This document shows positions 52,117 to 61,879 of a stretch of 64,000 nucleotides of DNA, one piece after another (positions within the stretch are counted from its first letter, which is position 1; each line of letters begins with the position of its first letter). The DNA is from Granulicella cerasi. Lineage in GTDB: Bacteria; Acidobacteriota; Terriglobia; Terriglobales; Acidobacteriaceae. The DNA lies in NCBI RefSeq assembly GCF_025685575.1, contig NZ_JAGSYD010000005.1, forward strand, positions 186,567 to 250,566, in the 5' to 3' direction. A program made the position numbers and the translations under genes. The notes below the pieces were generated by a model. The model ran no database searches. It was not told the DNA's origin and was given only the letters and a program-made list of their open reading frames with translations.

Positions 52117-52592
52117 TTACGTCCTCCAGAAAATGCAATACATCACCGGAGAATCTGGACAAGTACAGGACACACCGAGCCCTGAAAACACGCATCCTGC
52201 AGGCCGGATTTCCGGTCTGTGAAACGGAACTACCTACACTCGTTCCCAGATGCCAACGCGACCGCGTCACACCCAAGAAGGAGGTTCACATGCAGTAGTG
52301 GCTACTCTGGTTCTACTGCACAAGGATTTCGTTCATACGTCGTTGCGGGGTGGTAAGCCACAAGCCTGACACAGTGTGAAACGCGTGTCAAATGGCTTTG
52401 CGAAACGCAATCTTCGCCTGACTCGCCGTGATCATCCGAGTTGCTCGGAGACATGATGACGAGCATCGGCCATTGCCGATCGTTGCGTTGCGAACATCGT
52501 CTTTAGCCGTCACTGGCAGGTGATCCATCGCCAAAGGGCATCCCATGAAGAGATCCAATCACGTCTTCAGAGGAGCCACTTCTGCAATTGAG
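52117..52592. other. Intergenic region upstream of Oar-like receptor
   Basis: These 476 bp carry the receptor's leader and promoter but no supported gene. Visible structures are AAGGAGG (52278-52284) followed by ATG-CAG-TAG, an inverted repeat TGCAGTAG/CTACTGCA (52291-52298 and 52313-52320), and TGACAC/GTGTCA arms (52367-52372 and 52385-52390) that may end the aminotransferase transcript. Confidence 0.5.
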
Positions 52593-53822
52593 TCACGCGG
52601 TGCCGAGCTTCTTGCGGTAGTCCTCAAGGAACTTGGCGATGCGACCGATCGCTTCACGTAGATCCGTCTCGTGCGGCAAGAAGACGATGCGGAAGTGATC
52701 GGGATGCGGCCAATTAAAGCCAGTCCCCTGCACCAGCATCACGCGCGTCTCTTCGAGCATCTGCATGAAGAAGTGCCGATCGTCCTTGATCGGATAGACC
52801 TTCGGATCGAGGCGCGGAAACATATACAGCGCAGCCTGAGGCTTTACGCAACTCACGCCCGGAATAGCGGTGATCAGTTCATAGGCAAGATCGCGCTGAC
52901 GACGCAGGCGTCCGCCCTCCTGTACCAGGTCCACGATGCTCTGATAACCACCCAGGGCTGTCTGGATCGCCCACTGCCCCGGCACATTGGCGCACAGCCG
53001 CATGTTGGCGAGCATGTCGAGGCCTTCGATGTAATCGCGGGCACGGCTCTTGTCACCCGTCACCACCAGCCAGCCGGCGCGGTAGCCGCACGCGCGGTAG
53101 CTCTTCGACAACGAGTTGAAGGTTAGCGTCAGTACATCCGTCGACAGGCTCGCCAACGCGGTGTGCTTCACCTCGTCGTATAGCACCTTGTCGTAGACCT
53201 CGTCCGCCAAGAGGACCAGCCCATGCGCACGAGCGATCGCCACGATCTCGCGCAGCACCGCATCGGAGTAGACCACGCCGGTCGGATTGTTCGGGTTGAT
53301 GACTACGATGCCCTTCGTGCGCGGTGTGATCTTCGAGCGCAAGTCGTCGAGGTCCGGAATCCAGTCGTTCGCCTCATCGCAGAGATAGTGAACGGGCTTT
53401 CCACCAGAGAGACTCGTGACCGCCGTCCACAGCGGGTAGTCGGGTGTCGGCAGCAGCAGTTCATCGCCGTCGTCGAGTAACGCGTTCACCGCCATCGCGA
53501 TCAGGTCGGACGCGCCGTTCCCAAGATAGATGTCATCGAGCGTGACACCCTGCACGCCTTGTGTCTGGGTGTAGTGCATCACCGCTTTACGAGCCGCAAA
53601 GATGCCTTTGCTGTCTGAATACCCTGCCGAGTTCGGCAGGTTGCGGATCATATCCCGCTGCACTTCTTCGGGCGCATCGAAGCCGAACACGGCCAGGTTG
53701 CCGATGTTGAGCTTGATGAGCTTCTGTCCTTCATCCTCCATCTGTTTGGCCCGTTCGGTGATGGGCCCGCGGATGTCATAGAGGACGTGCGACAGTTTGT
53801 TCGACTTGCTGATCGTTTTCAT
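52593..53822 (-). CDS. alaA: Alanine-synthesising aminotransferase, AlaA type
   Basis: This pyridoxal-phosphate class I/II aminotransferase of 409 residues starts at ATG 53822. It matches AlaA closely along its length: YDIRGPI, LNIGNLAVFGFDAPEE, NLPNSAGYSDSKG, PTPDYPLWTA, VHYLCDE, INPNNPTG, DEVYDK, the cofactor-lysine region FNSLSKSYRACGYRAGW, NMRLCANVPGQWAIQTALGGYQS (here in pieces), and VQGTGFNWPHPDHFRIV. AlaA makes alanine from pyruvate and glutamate. A longer frame from 53915 adds 31 non-conserved residues. It is a housekeeping gene divergent from the NHL protein. Confidence 0.93.
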   Translation of the reverse strand: MKTISKSNKLSHVLYDIRGPITERAKQMEDEGQKLIKLNIGNLAVFGFDAPEEVQRDMIRNLPNSAGYSDSKGIFAARKAVMHYTQTQGVQGVTLDDIYLGNGASDLIAMAVNALLDDGDELLLPTPDYPLWTAVTSLSGGKPVHYLCDEANDWIPDLDDLRSKITPRTKGIVVINPNNPTGVVYSDAVLREIVAIARAHGLVLLADEVYDKVLYDEVKHTALASLSTDVLTLTFNSLSKSYRACGYRAGWLVVTGDKSRARDYIEGLDMLANMRLCANVPGQWAIQTALGGYQSIVDLVQEGGRLRRQRDLAYELITAIPGVSCVKPQAALYMFPRLDPKVYPIKDDRHFFMQMLEETRVMLVQGTGFNWPHPDHFRIVFLPHETDLREAIGRIAKFLEDYRKKLGTA

Positions 53823-54040
53823 GAGCGTCTTTCGTATTCCCCCATGATAGGACAACGCGCTACAAACCAGCCCGGACACGATACAACCTGTCTGCAGATG
53901 GATCGCCGAAGACACATTCGAGCCCTATCGGATTTTTTTGTGCGATCGACGCAATGCGACGTACTTCCTTCCTCGCAACCCATCTGTCGAAGAATCAGGT
54001 AATCGTTTTCTCTCAAGACAATTCGATTTTTCGTCGAATA

Positions 54041-54059
54041 TTGTGATTTTTCTTCACAA
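54041..54059. promoter_or_regulatory. Candidate activator site (CRP/FNR-like inverted repeat)
   Basis: TTGTGA and TCACAA are separated by 7 bases and end 6 bp before a TTGACA box. The half-sites equal those of CRP-family binding sites, but the usual spacing is 6, so the binder is uncertain. Confidence 0.4.
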
Positions 54060-54065
54060 AAACAA

Positions 54066-54095
54066 TTGACAGGTAAGAACCGCTCTCAATATATT
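54066..54095 (+). promoter_or_regulatory. Sigma-70 promoter of NHL-repeat gene
   Basis: TTGACA at 54066-54071 is followed after 18 bases by TATATT (54090-54095), or after 17 by ATATAT. This is the best -35/-10 pair in the region. It would give a leader of about 120 bases before the ATG at 54222. Confidence 0.65.
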
Positions 54096-54221
54096 TCGCC
54101 CGTTCTAAAAAGCTGTTCTTCGCACGCGCTCTATCTTCGCGGATGCATCAGGAGACCCCTGAGATCTGCAACGCGAACCTGCGCCTGAAAACAGCCCACT
54201 GAACCGAGCTGGAGTGATTTC

Positions 54222-57200
54222 ATGCCTTTCAAGTTTCTTCCGAACAGACTCACCGCGCAGCGGGCGACTGTGTTCTTTGCCCTTCTCCTCGCAGTTTTGG
54301 GGCTGGGTCAGCCATTGCGGTCGCAGACGGTACCTACGGCAACCGCCAGCGCCAGCAAAAATGTGCTGGCCTCTTTCCCCAGCCCCATCGTGGGCCATCT
54401 CGCGGTGAACAGCAACGGCGACCTCTTCTACGTCAACGAGACCTACAGCAACAGCGCCATTCTGTATTGGCTTCCACGCGGCACGACAACGCCGGTGCAG
54501 ATCGCCACCGGATTCAGCGGCGCGCGTAACGTGTACGTCGACTCCGCAAACAACCTCTACGTGCCGAATCCCTACGGCGGAAATGTCGTGGAGTTCCCCT
54601 ACCTGAACAACACGTATGCGACGGGCATCACCATCACCAGCAGCACGCCGTCTTGTGCGTCGTACTCCCCCACGGTTTCCGCTTGCTACCAGTTCGGCAG
54701 CGTCGGCGCCGTGGCCGCGTACTACTATCAGCCCGTGGACATGGCGATGGATGCGAGCGGCAACGCATACATGCTGAATATCTACTCAAACGGTAGCTGC
54801 ACCAACGCCTGCATTCTCAAGTTCACGAAGGGCACGAGTGGCGGCACCTACACGCCGAGCCTGGTTGCCTCCAACGTATCCGCTGCTTCTGCCAGCGCGC
54901 AGATCGCCGTCGATCCGGCGGGCGATGTGTTCTATACCAACGGGACACTGCTGACGAGCATCGCTGCAGGCACGACGACACCCGTCGCGTTTGGCAACGG
55001 CCTTTCCACCATCGGCGGCCTCTCCACCGACTACCTCGGCAACCTCTACGTCACGCTTTCGGCCAGCCCCTATCTCATCTACGAGTTCCCTGCAGTCAAC
55101 AACGCCGTGGTGACCTCCAAGCAGTTCCCGGTCTACAGCGGATACTCTGGCGGCGCAGTCGGCGTCAGCCGCTACAACGAGATGTATTACCTGGGCTACT
55201 CCGGCGGAAATAACCTCAACGTCGCGAACCTGAACAGCATCCCGCTCGGTTCTTCAACGGTCGGCACAGCCGTATCCACATCGAACACGAGTGTCACCTT
55301 CGTCTTCACCGCAAGCACCGGTGTAAGCAGCATCACCTCATCCGGCGCGGGATTCACCTATACGGCAGGCTCCTGCGCGGCTGCCGCCTACGCGGCGAAC
55401 GGCACCTGCACCGTCAACGTGAATTACACTCCCACCGCCGTTGGCTTGCAGACAGGCGCCGTCACGCTGAACAACAGCAGCGGTGTAGCCGTTGCAACTG
55501 CGCTGCTCTCCGGCACGGGTCAGGGTGCGCTGGAGACCAACGACCCCGGCACGCTCTCTGCAATCGGCAGCGGCTTCACGCAGCCTGGAGCAGTTGCGGT
55601 CGATGGAAGCGGCAACGTTTTCGTCGCCGACTCCTCTGCAAACTCCGTGCTTCGCTACGCGGGCGGCACGGGAACACCCACGAGCATCGGTACCGGACTC
55701 AAAGCGCCGACCGCCGTTGCACTCGACAACGCAGGCAACGTCTTCATCGCAGACTCCGGTAACGCTCGCGTTGTGAAGGTCCCTGTCGTCTCCGGCGCAC
55801 TGGCCAACGCTTCGCAAAGCGTGATCTACACCGGCAGTGGTTCAACGCTGACCGGCATCGCGCTCGACTTTGCCGGCAATCTCTATGTGGCCGACACCGC
55901 GAAGACCACGGTTACGGAACTGCTCAACATTGGTGGCGTTCCCTCGTCGGCCAGTACGCTTTCAGTCGGTACGTTCACTTCACCGATCGCTCTAGCTACC
56001 GACGCGAGCGGTAATCTCTTCGTCGCCGACTACGGTGCCAACGCGGTATCGCGCATCGCCTATGTCGGCCGTAACGCTGTCCTGATCAGCTCCGCGTTTT
56101 CCAAGCCGACCAGCGTCGCAACGGACGCTTCTGGCAGCGTGTATGTGGCCGATTCGGGCAACGCGCGCGTCGTTAAAATCCCGCTTGAAGGAACCTCCTT
56201 CAACACGAACGACCAGTACCTCATCAGCGGAACCGTCGTCGCTCCGTACGCGGTCGCGGTGGACAACGCAGGCAATGCTTACGTCGCGGATCGCACGACC
56301 GCTGTCGTCGATAAGCTGAACCGCAGCGCAGGCACGCTCGCGCTGGGCCGTGTGCAGATTCCGCAAAGCACCTCCTCGCAGAACGCCACGATCGCGAACG
56401 CGGGCAACACTTCCCTCATCTTCGGCACGCCTCTTTATGTCGCGGTGTCGACCACGCCCACATACTTCAGCGTCACCGCGCCGAGCACCAACGGGTGCGC
56501 CGCGGCTTCAACACTTGCCAGCGGATACGGCTGCTCGCTCTCTGCAGTGTTCACGCCGACGACCGTTGGTGCTGCCACCGACGTTCTCACCTTCAACAGC
56601 AATGCCATCAACGCGACCAAGACCCTGACCCTCACCGGACTCGGCGTTGATCTCGCGGTGGACACGCTCACGCTCACACAGACCTCCGGCACCGCAGTCT
56701 TCGGATCGCCGGTGACCGTGCAGGCGGCGGTCACCTCCGCCGTTGCAGGCACGCCCACCGGCACGGTGAGCTTTACGGTCGATGGCAACTCGCAAGGCAC
56801 CGGCACCGCCATCAACAGCTCGGGGATCACGACGATCACGCTCACCGGCTTGACCGGCGGTGCGCACACCGTGTGCGGCAGCTACACGGGCGACAACAGC
56901 TATCGCCCGGCGAACTCCTGCATCACCGTCACCGTCAGCAAGGTGGCCTCCACAACCTCGCTCACCATCTCAGGAGCAGGAGCAAATCCTGTAACGTCGA
57001 GCGTCTCGCAGTCTGTCACGTTCACCGCGAAGGTTGTGCCAGGCGCCACCACGCCTCCCACCGGCACGGTGACCTTCAGCGTCGGAACGACGACGTTGGG
57101 CACTGCGTCGCTCACGGCGTCCGGCTCTTCGTACGTCGCAACCTTGCAGACCACCGCCCTGCCTGCGGGTACGGATGTCATCACGGCAACGTACGCGGGT

Positions 57201-57845
57201 GATGTGAACTACCTCACCTCTTCGGGAACAGCGACCATCATCGTCACCTATCCCACAGTGATCGTGACACCGGCAACCAACGCACTCTCTGTGGCTCAAG
57301 TCGGCTCCGTCAGCAAAAACCTCACCGTTACCGCACTGGGCGGATTCGCTGGTTCGATCGGCATGCAGTGCTCCGGGCTTCCGGCAAACACCGTCTGCTC
57401 TTTCAGCCCGAATCGCTTCCTGCTCGCGACGGATGCGCCGCAAACCGTAACGCTGACGATCCTCACAGGACAGACTCCTGTCGTATCTCAGCCGGTCACC
57501 GGTTCGTTCAGCAACACATGGCTCGGCATCCTCACCTCCCTCACACTTCTGGCACCGCTCGCGTTCTGGAAGCGCCGCCATCTTCACGGCGCCTGGCGCC
57601 ACGGCCTTTCCGCGATGCTCGCTGTCGTGGGACTCGGTCTGTCAATCACCGCAAGCGGGTGCGGAGGTTCACAACTTCACGGCGACACACCGAAGGGAAC
57701 GTACAACGTGACCGTCACTGCCTCAGCCACTACGAGTGCGGCTTACACCTATAGCGGCTATGCCTCAGGATGCACGGCAACTCCTGCGGGTGGGACTGTC
57801 GTGACCTGCTCCGAGACAGCCGCTGTCACTTTGACGGTGCAGTAG
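54222..57845 (+). CDS. Large exported NHL-repeat / Ig-like domain surface protein
   Basis: This 1207-residue exported protein has a signal peptide ending LRSQ, a first beta-propeller region (about 45-335), a choice-of-anchor/HYDIN-like domain (about 345-430), a second set of NHL repeats (about 440-720, repeating VAVDGSGNVFVAD and similar), another anchor-like domain, then two bacterial Ig-like repeats with GTVSFTVDG/GTVTFSVGT. Near the C-terminus two membrane helices (about 1100-1120 and 1130-1155) interrupt a final Ig-like segment ending AVTLTVQ. Likely a surface-anchored binding or adhesion protein; no enzyme motif is seen. The gene precedes an Oar-like receptor. Confidence 0.85.
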   Translation: MPFKFLPNRLTAQRATVFFALLLAVLGLGQPLRSQTVPTATASASKNVLASFPSPIVGHLAVNSNGDLFYVNETYSNSAILYWLPRGTTTPVQIATGFSGARNVYVDSANNLYVPNPYGGNVVEFPYLNNTYATGITITSSTPSCASYSPTVSACYQFGSVGAVAAYYYQPVDMAMDASGNAYMLNIYSNGSCTNACILKFTKGTSGGTYTPSLVASNVSAASASAQIAVDPAGDVFYTNGTLLTSIAAGTTTPVAFGNGLSTIGGLSTDYLGNLYVTLSASPYLIYEFPAVNNAVVTSKQFPVYSGYSGGAVGVSRYNEMYYLGYSGGNNLNVANLNSIPLGSSTVGTAVSTSNTSVTFVFTASTGVSSITSSGAGFTYTAGSCAAAAYAANGTCTVNVNYTPTAVGLQTGAVTLNNSSGVAVATALLSGTGQGALETNDPGTLSAIGSGFTQPGAVAVDGSGNVFVADSSANSVLRYAGGTGTPTSIGTGLKAPTAVALDNAGNVFIADSGNARVVKVPVVSGALANASQSVIYTGSGSTLTGIALDFAGNLYVADTAKTTVTELLNIGGVPSSASTLSVGTFTSPIALATDASGNLFVADYGANAVSRIAYVGRNAVLISSAFSKPTSVATDASGSVYVADSGNARVVKIPLEGTSFNTNDQYLISGTVVAPYAVAVDNAGNAYVADRTTAVVDKLNRSAGTLALGRVQIPQSTSSQNATIANAGNTSLIFGTPLYVAVSTTPTYFSVTAPSTNGCAAASTLASGYGCSLSAVFTPTTVGAATDVLTFNSNAINATKTLTLTGLGVDLAVDTLTLTQTSGTAVFGSPVTVQAAVTSAVAGTPTGTVSFTVDGNSQGTGTAINSSGITTITLTGLTGGAHTVCGSYTGDNSYRPANSCITVTVSKVASTTSLTISGAGANPVTSSVSQSVTFTAKVVPGATTPPTGTVTFSVGTTTLGTASLTASGSSYVATLQTTALPAGTDVITATYAGDVNYLTSSGTATIIVTYPTVIVTPATNALSVAQVGSVSKNLTVTALGGFAGSIGMQCSGLPANTVCSFSPNRFLLATDAPQTVTLTILTGQTPVVSQPVTGSFSNTWLGILTSLTLLAPLAFWKRRHLHGAWRHGLSAMLAVVGLGLSITASGCGGSQLHGDTPKGTYNVTVTASATTSAAYTYSGYASGCTATPAGGTVVTCSETAAVTLTVQ

Positions 57846-57869
57846 CTGCACCTCGCCGCTCCTTCCCCA

Positions 57870-57897
57870 CGGTCGCCGAGCCGTTCCTCGGCGACCG
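57870..57897 (+). terminator. Hairpin between NHL-repeat gene and receptor
   Basis: CGGTCGCCGAG and CTCGGCGACCG form a perfect 11-bp stem with a 6-base loop, 24 bp after the stop codon. There is no immediate T-run, so termination may be partial and the next gene may be read through. Confidence 0.55.
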
Positions 57898-57941
57898 CAG
57901 AGAAACTTACGTTTTCAGCAAAGCATTATCTGGTGAACTTC

Positions 57942-60900
57942 ATGAGCCATTTCTTCCGCAAAACGACTCTCTTCGTCATCCTCTGCGCATTGAGCTGCAT
58001 GCTTCGCAGCAGCCTTCTGGCGCAGACGATCAACGGTTCCATGAGCGGCACGGTTGTCGACTCTTCAGGAGCCCGAATTCCCGGTGCGCTCGTCGTGCTG
58101 CGTAACAGCAAGAGCCGCGACCAGCGCAAGACCACAACGAATGCGTCAGGCGTCTTCAACTTCAACTTCGTCCCCGCAGCGACCTACACGCTGACGATCA
58201 CACGCGAAGGTTTCGAGACGCTGCTGACGAAGAACATCGAGCTTCATCCGAACGACCAGCTCAACATCGCTGAACTGAAGATGCAGATCGGTTCGGAGAA
58301 TGTCAGCGTCACGGTCGAAGCCAACACCGATATCGCCACTTCAGGCGAGCGCAGTTCCCTCATCACCGCCAAAGACATTCAGAAGCTTTCCACCGTCGGC
58401 CGCGATGTTTCAGAGTTGCTGCGTACGCAGGCAGGCTTCTCTCAGGTGCAGAGCGGCCTCGATAACTCCAGTGGCTCGGCGGAAGTTGCGGGCTCTTACT
58501 CGGGCCTCGCCAATTACGTAGGCAACGGCGCCACCGCAAACGGCGCAAGCGTTATCGCGGACGGCGCCAACGTTACCGACCCCGGTTCGGGAGCTGGCCA
58601 GACACAGATCGTGAACATGGACATGGTGCAGGAGGTAAAGATCGAGACCTCGAACTTCGGCGCCGATACGGCGAAGGGTCCCACGGTCATCACGGCTGTA
58701 GGTAAGTCGGGCGGCCAGAACTACCACGGCAACGCGCAGCTCTATGTGCGCCACTACGCGATGAACGCGCAGGACTGGTTCGCCAAATACCAGGGTCTTC
58801 CGCAGCTACCTGATCGCTACCTTTACCCCGGTGTCGGCGTAGGCGGACCACTCATCATCCCCGGCACCAGCTTCAACAAGAATCACAAGCTGACCTTCCA
58901 GTTCAACGGCGAAGGCTACGTCCAGCAGAACTCTTATGCGTACGGCAATCCGACCAAGGCACTCCTGCAGGCGCTCGTGCCGACGCAGGCCATGCGCAAC
59001 GGCGACTTCTCCGTGCAGTCCCTTTCCAACTACCTCGGCGTCGATCAGGGAACGCTGACCACACAGTGCAACGCCTCAGGCACGCTGGTGAACTACCTGC
59101 ATCAGTGCGCTCTTCCGGCCACCACCAACGCGGGTTATCTCTCGGCAACCGGCCAAACGCGTAACTTCACGGGCGGTGTACTCACGGGTGGCATCGAACC
59201 CAACATGGCCGCCGTCCTCAACGGTCTGTATCCGCTTCCCACCGGCCCCACGGTGAAGGGCTTCAACTATAAGACACTGAATACGATCAACCCGAACCTC
59301 TTCCAGACTCGTCTTCGCGTTGATTACGCAATGAACGACTCCAACAAGATCTACGTTGTGTATAACGGACAGTTCGGCACCACGACCGGCATCCCGGAGA
59401 ACATCTACTACTCGCCGGGCACCAGCAACTCCGCGATCCTCGGCGGAGTCAACACCCCTGGCAAGACGAACTCCACTTCACGCTCGAACCTCGGCAGCAT
59501 CAACTACACTCGGGTGATCAGCCAGCACATGACGAACGAAATGTTCGTCGGCATCTCCACCTCGGAGCAGTATTACAACCCCGGCAACAAGAACGCGCTG
59601 CAGCAGTCCACATGGGGCTACAGTTCCAGTGCGGAGTTCTTCCCGACCGCCACCACACAGTTGCCGAGCTTTGCGACCTACAGCACGACGGGCGCACAAC
59701 CGCTTCCCTTCGCGATCCTTCCTGACTTCTCCGCAGGCCAGTACTTCGCGAAGAAGTTCCTCCCCTCAGGGGGCGATAACTTCTCCTACGTCTGGCGCGA
59801 TCACACCTTCAAGGTTGGCGTTTATGCAGAGCGCGACACCGCCAACCAGACCAACCTCAGCCCACAGACAAACGGCACCATCGCCACCTATTACATCGGC
59901 AACGTGACGCAGTGCGGTGGCGCTGCAGGTTGCGCTGAGAACTATCTCGCCGACCTCTTCCTCGGCGCAATGGGCTCCTATACACAGCAGAACAAGAACC
60001 AGCCGACGAACCTCTTCTACTGGACAGTCTCTGGCTACGTCACCGATAGCTACAAGATCACCAAGCGCCTTACGCTCGACTATGGAGTCCGCTTCGATCA
60101 CCTCGGCCCCTGGCGCGACAAGCACGGCCTCGGTCTGCCGATCTTCAGCGATGCTCTCTATCAGACCGACCCGCATACGACCGGCGTCATCAACGGCGAC
60201 GGCTCGGCCTTCTTCCCCGGCGTTCGTTGGGCTGGTGGTGATCGCAACCTGAATGCGAATGCTGGATACAACGGCGCCGCAAGCTCCGGCGCTCCCGGAC
60301 GCTGGGCTTTCGTTTCGCCACGCTTCGGTCTCGCCTTCGATGCCTTCGGCACCGGCAACACCATCATTCGTGGTGGCTGGGGCATGTATCGCGCACACGA
60401 CTCATGGAATGACTTCATCGGCCCCGCCTCCACTCCTGAGGGAATCTTCACACTGAACTACAGCGGGCCAAACGGCTACACGGCGTTCAATCAACTGCAG
60501 AGCGTCGCAGCAAGCCAGTCAATGCCGTGCCCCACGACCTCGCAGCAGGCGCTCTGCGTCACGAGCTATGGCGGCAACGTCTTCGCTCTCGACCCCAAGG
60601 ACAACCGCCAACCGCTCACGGAGACCTATAGCTTCTCAGTCTCTCAGCGCATGCCCGGCAACTCCGTCTTCGATATCGCCTACGTTGGCAACACCAGCAC
60701 AGATCTGTTGACGGACAACGCATCCAACACCTCCGTCAACTCGAACGATCTGCGCGACATCAACGCGATCCCCATCGGTGCGTTCTTCCGTCCGGATCCG
60801 AATCCCAACTCGACCTACTACGGTCAGGTCCCCAATCCCACGACGATCTCCACGGCACAGCAGAATGACTACCGTCGGTATCCGTTCTATGCGCACATCG

Positions 60901-61811
60901 GAGTGCCTCGCCACATCACCTATGCCAACTACAACGCTCTCCAGGCTTCCCTCAATCGCCAGAAGGGTCGCTTGAACTACGGTCTCAACTACACATGGAG
61001 CCGTGCGCAGGGCGTACGTGGCGCCTATAGCAACGGCCTCACCGGAGACCCTACAAACCTTCGCGCGAACTACGGCCCTCTAGCCTTTGATCGCACGCAC
61101 ATCCTCAACCTGAGCTACTCGTTCGACGTCGGCAACAGCTTCCACTCCCCCAGCCGCCTCCTGCGCGGAGTCGTCAACAACTGGCTCATCTCCGGCATCA
61201 CGAACCTGCAGAGCGGACCGAACTTGCAAGCCGTGGGAAGCCCCAACTTCTTCCTCGCCGGCAACGCGAACTCGTCTTATAACGGCGCATTCTGCTCCAA
61301 CGGCGGTGCGACGCCGTGCGCCATCAACAGCACTATCATCCTCGGCACGCCGGATGTTCTTCTGCAGCCGACGATGCGCCCCTCCGCCAACTGCCCCACT
61401 GGCGATCCCACCGCAGGCCTCAAGAAGAACCAGTACGTCAACGGTTACTGCTTCGGACTTCCCTCCAGCGGCGTCAACGGCCCCGTCAACCTTGGCTACA
61501 TTCGCGGACCGGCCTTCTTCAACAGTGACCTCACCGTGCAGAAGACCTTCGTCATCAAGGACTCGCGTAACCTGCAGTTCCGCGCGGCAGCCTTCAACTT
61601 CCTCAATCACCCGCTCACGACCTTCAGCTCGCGCTACCCGCAGGAAGCGACGCTGTCTCTCTACGACCCCAACAGCGCAGGCTTCGCCGGCGTACAACTC
61701 GTCAACGGCGACAACGGTAACTGCAGCGCGGCAGGCTCCACCTGCTTCGGCTATGCAGGATACAAGACAGGCCGTCGCGTCATGGAACTCGAAGCTCGCT
61801 ATAACTTCTAG
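57942..61811 (+). CDS. Oar-like TonB-dependent receptor (largest of three)
   Basis: This outer-membrane protein has 1289 residues from ATG 57942 (GTG at 57933 adds three). It has a signal peptide ending LLAQ, a carboxypeptidase-regulatory-like domain (about 35-110, SGTVVDSSGARIPGAL), a plug (about 125-260; the usual LxGR motif region reads LSTVGRDVSELL) and a very long barrel ending in MELEARYNF. The plug contains VIADGANVTDPGSG in place of the more common LDGVDN. It follows the NHL/Ig protein by about 100 bp and converges on a GH30 gene, suggesting a glycan ligand such as xylan fragments; this is inference. Confidence 0.88.
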   Translation: MSHFFRKTTLFVILCALSCMLRSSLLAQTINGSMSGTVVDSSGARIPGALVVLRNSKSRDQRKTTTNASGVFNFNFVPAATYTLTITREGFETLLTKNIELHPNDQLNIAELKMQIGSENVSVTVEANTDIATSGERSSLITAKDIQKLSTVGRDVSELLRTQAGFSQVQSGLDNSSGSAEVAGSYSGLANYVGNGATANGASVIADGANVTDPGSGAGQTQIVNMDMVQEVKIETSNFGADTAKGPTVITAVGKSGGQNYHGNAQLYVRHYAMNAQDWFAKYQGLPQLPDRYLYPGVGVGGPLIIPGTSFNKNHKLTFQFNGEGYVQQNSYAYGNPTKALLQALVPTQAMRNGDFSVQSLSNYLGVDQGTLTTQCNASGTLVNYLHQCALPATTNAGYLSATGQTRNFTGGVLTGGIEPNMAAVLNGLYPLPTGPTVKGFNYKTLNTINPNLFQTRLRVDYAMNDSNKIYVVYNGQFGTTTGIPENIYYSPGTSNSAILGGVNTPGKTNSTSRSNLGSINYTRVISQHMTNEMFVGISTSEQYYNPGNKNALQQSTWGYSSSAEFFPTATTQLPSFATYSTTGAQPLPFAILPDFSAGQYFAKKFLPSGGDNFSYVWRDHTFKVGVYAERDTANQTNLSPQTNGTIATYYIGNVTQCGGAAGCAENYLADLFLGAMGSYTQQNKNQPTNLFYWTVSGYVTDSYKITKRLTLDYGVRFDHLGPWRDKHGLGLPIFSDALYQTDPHTTGVINGDGSAFFPGVRWAGGDRNLNANAGYNGAASSGAPGRWAFVSPRFGLAFDAFGTGNTIIRGGWGMYRAHDSWNDFIGPASTPEGIFTLNYSGPNGYTAFNQLQSVAASQSMPCPTTSQQALCVTSYGGNVFALDPKDNRQPLTETYSFSVSQRMPGNSVFDIAYVGNTSTDLLTDNASNTSVNSNDLRDINAIPIGAFFRPDPNPNSTYYGQVPNPTTISTAQQNDYRRYPFYAHIGVPRHITYANYNALQASLNRQKGRLNYGLNYTWSRAQGVRGAYSNGLTGDPTNLRANYGPLAFDRTHILNLSYSFDVGNSFHSPSRLLRGVVNNWLISGITNLQSGPNLQAVGSPNFFLAGNANSSYNGAFCSNGGATPCAINSTIILGTPDVLLQPTMRPSANCPTGDPTAGLKKNQYVNGYCFGLPSSGVNGPVNLGYIRGPAFFNSDLTVQKTFVIKDSRNLQFRAAAFNFLNHPLTTFSSRYPQEATLSLYDPNSAGFAGVQLVNGDNGNCSAAGSTCFGYAGYKTGRRVMELEARYNF

Positions 61812-61827
61812 CGAACATCGCCACAAA

Positions 61828-61860
61828 AGAATGGGCGAGGCCATTGGCCTCGCCCATTCT
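61828..61860. terminator. Bidirectional terminator between receptor and GH30
   Basis: Perfect 15-base arms (61828-61842 and 61846-61860) enclose a 3-base loop ATT. An A-run (61823-61828) on the left and a T/C-rich run on the right make it work for both convergent genes. Confidence 0.85.
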
Positions 61861-61879
61861 TCTGCTCTGCCCTGCGTCT

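Larger units (their letters stand above)
53823..54221. other. AT-rich divergent control region
   Basis: These 399 bp between alaA and the NHL-repeat gene contain no supported gene. The right half is strikingly AT-rich against its surroundings and carries inverted repeats ATTCGA/TCGAAT (54021-54039) and TTGTGA/TCACAA (54041-54059) directly before a strong promoter (54066-54095). Confidence 0.6.
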
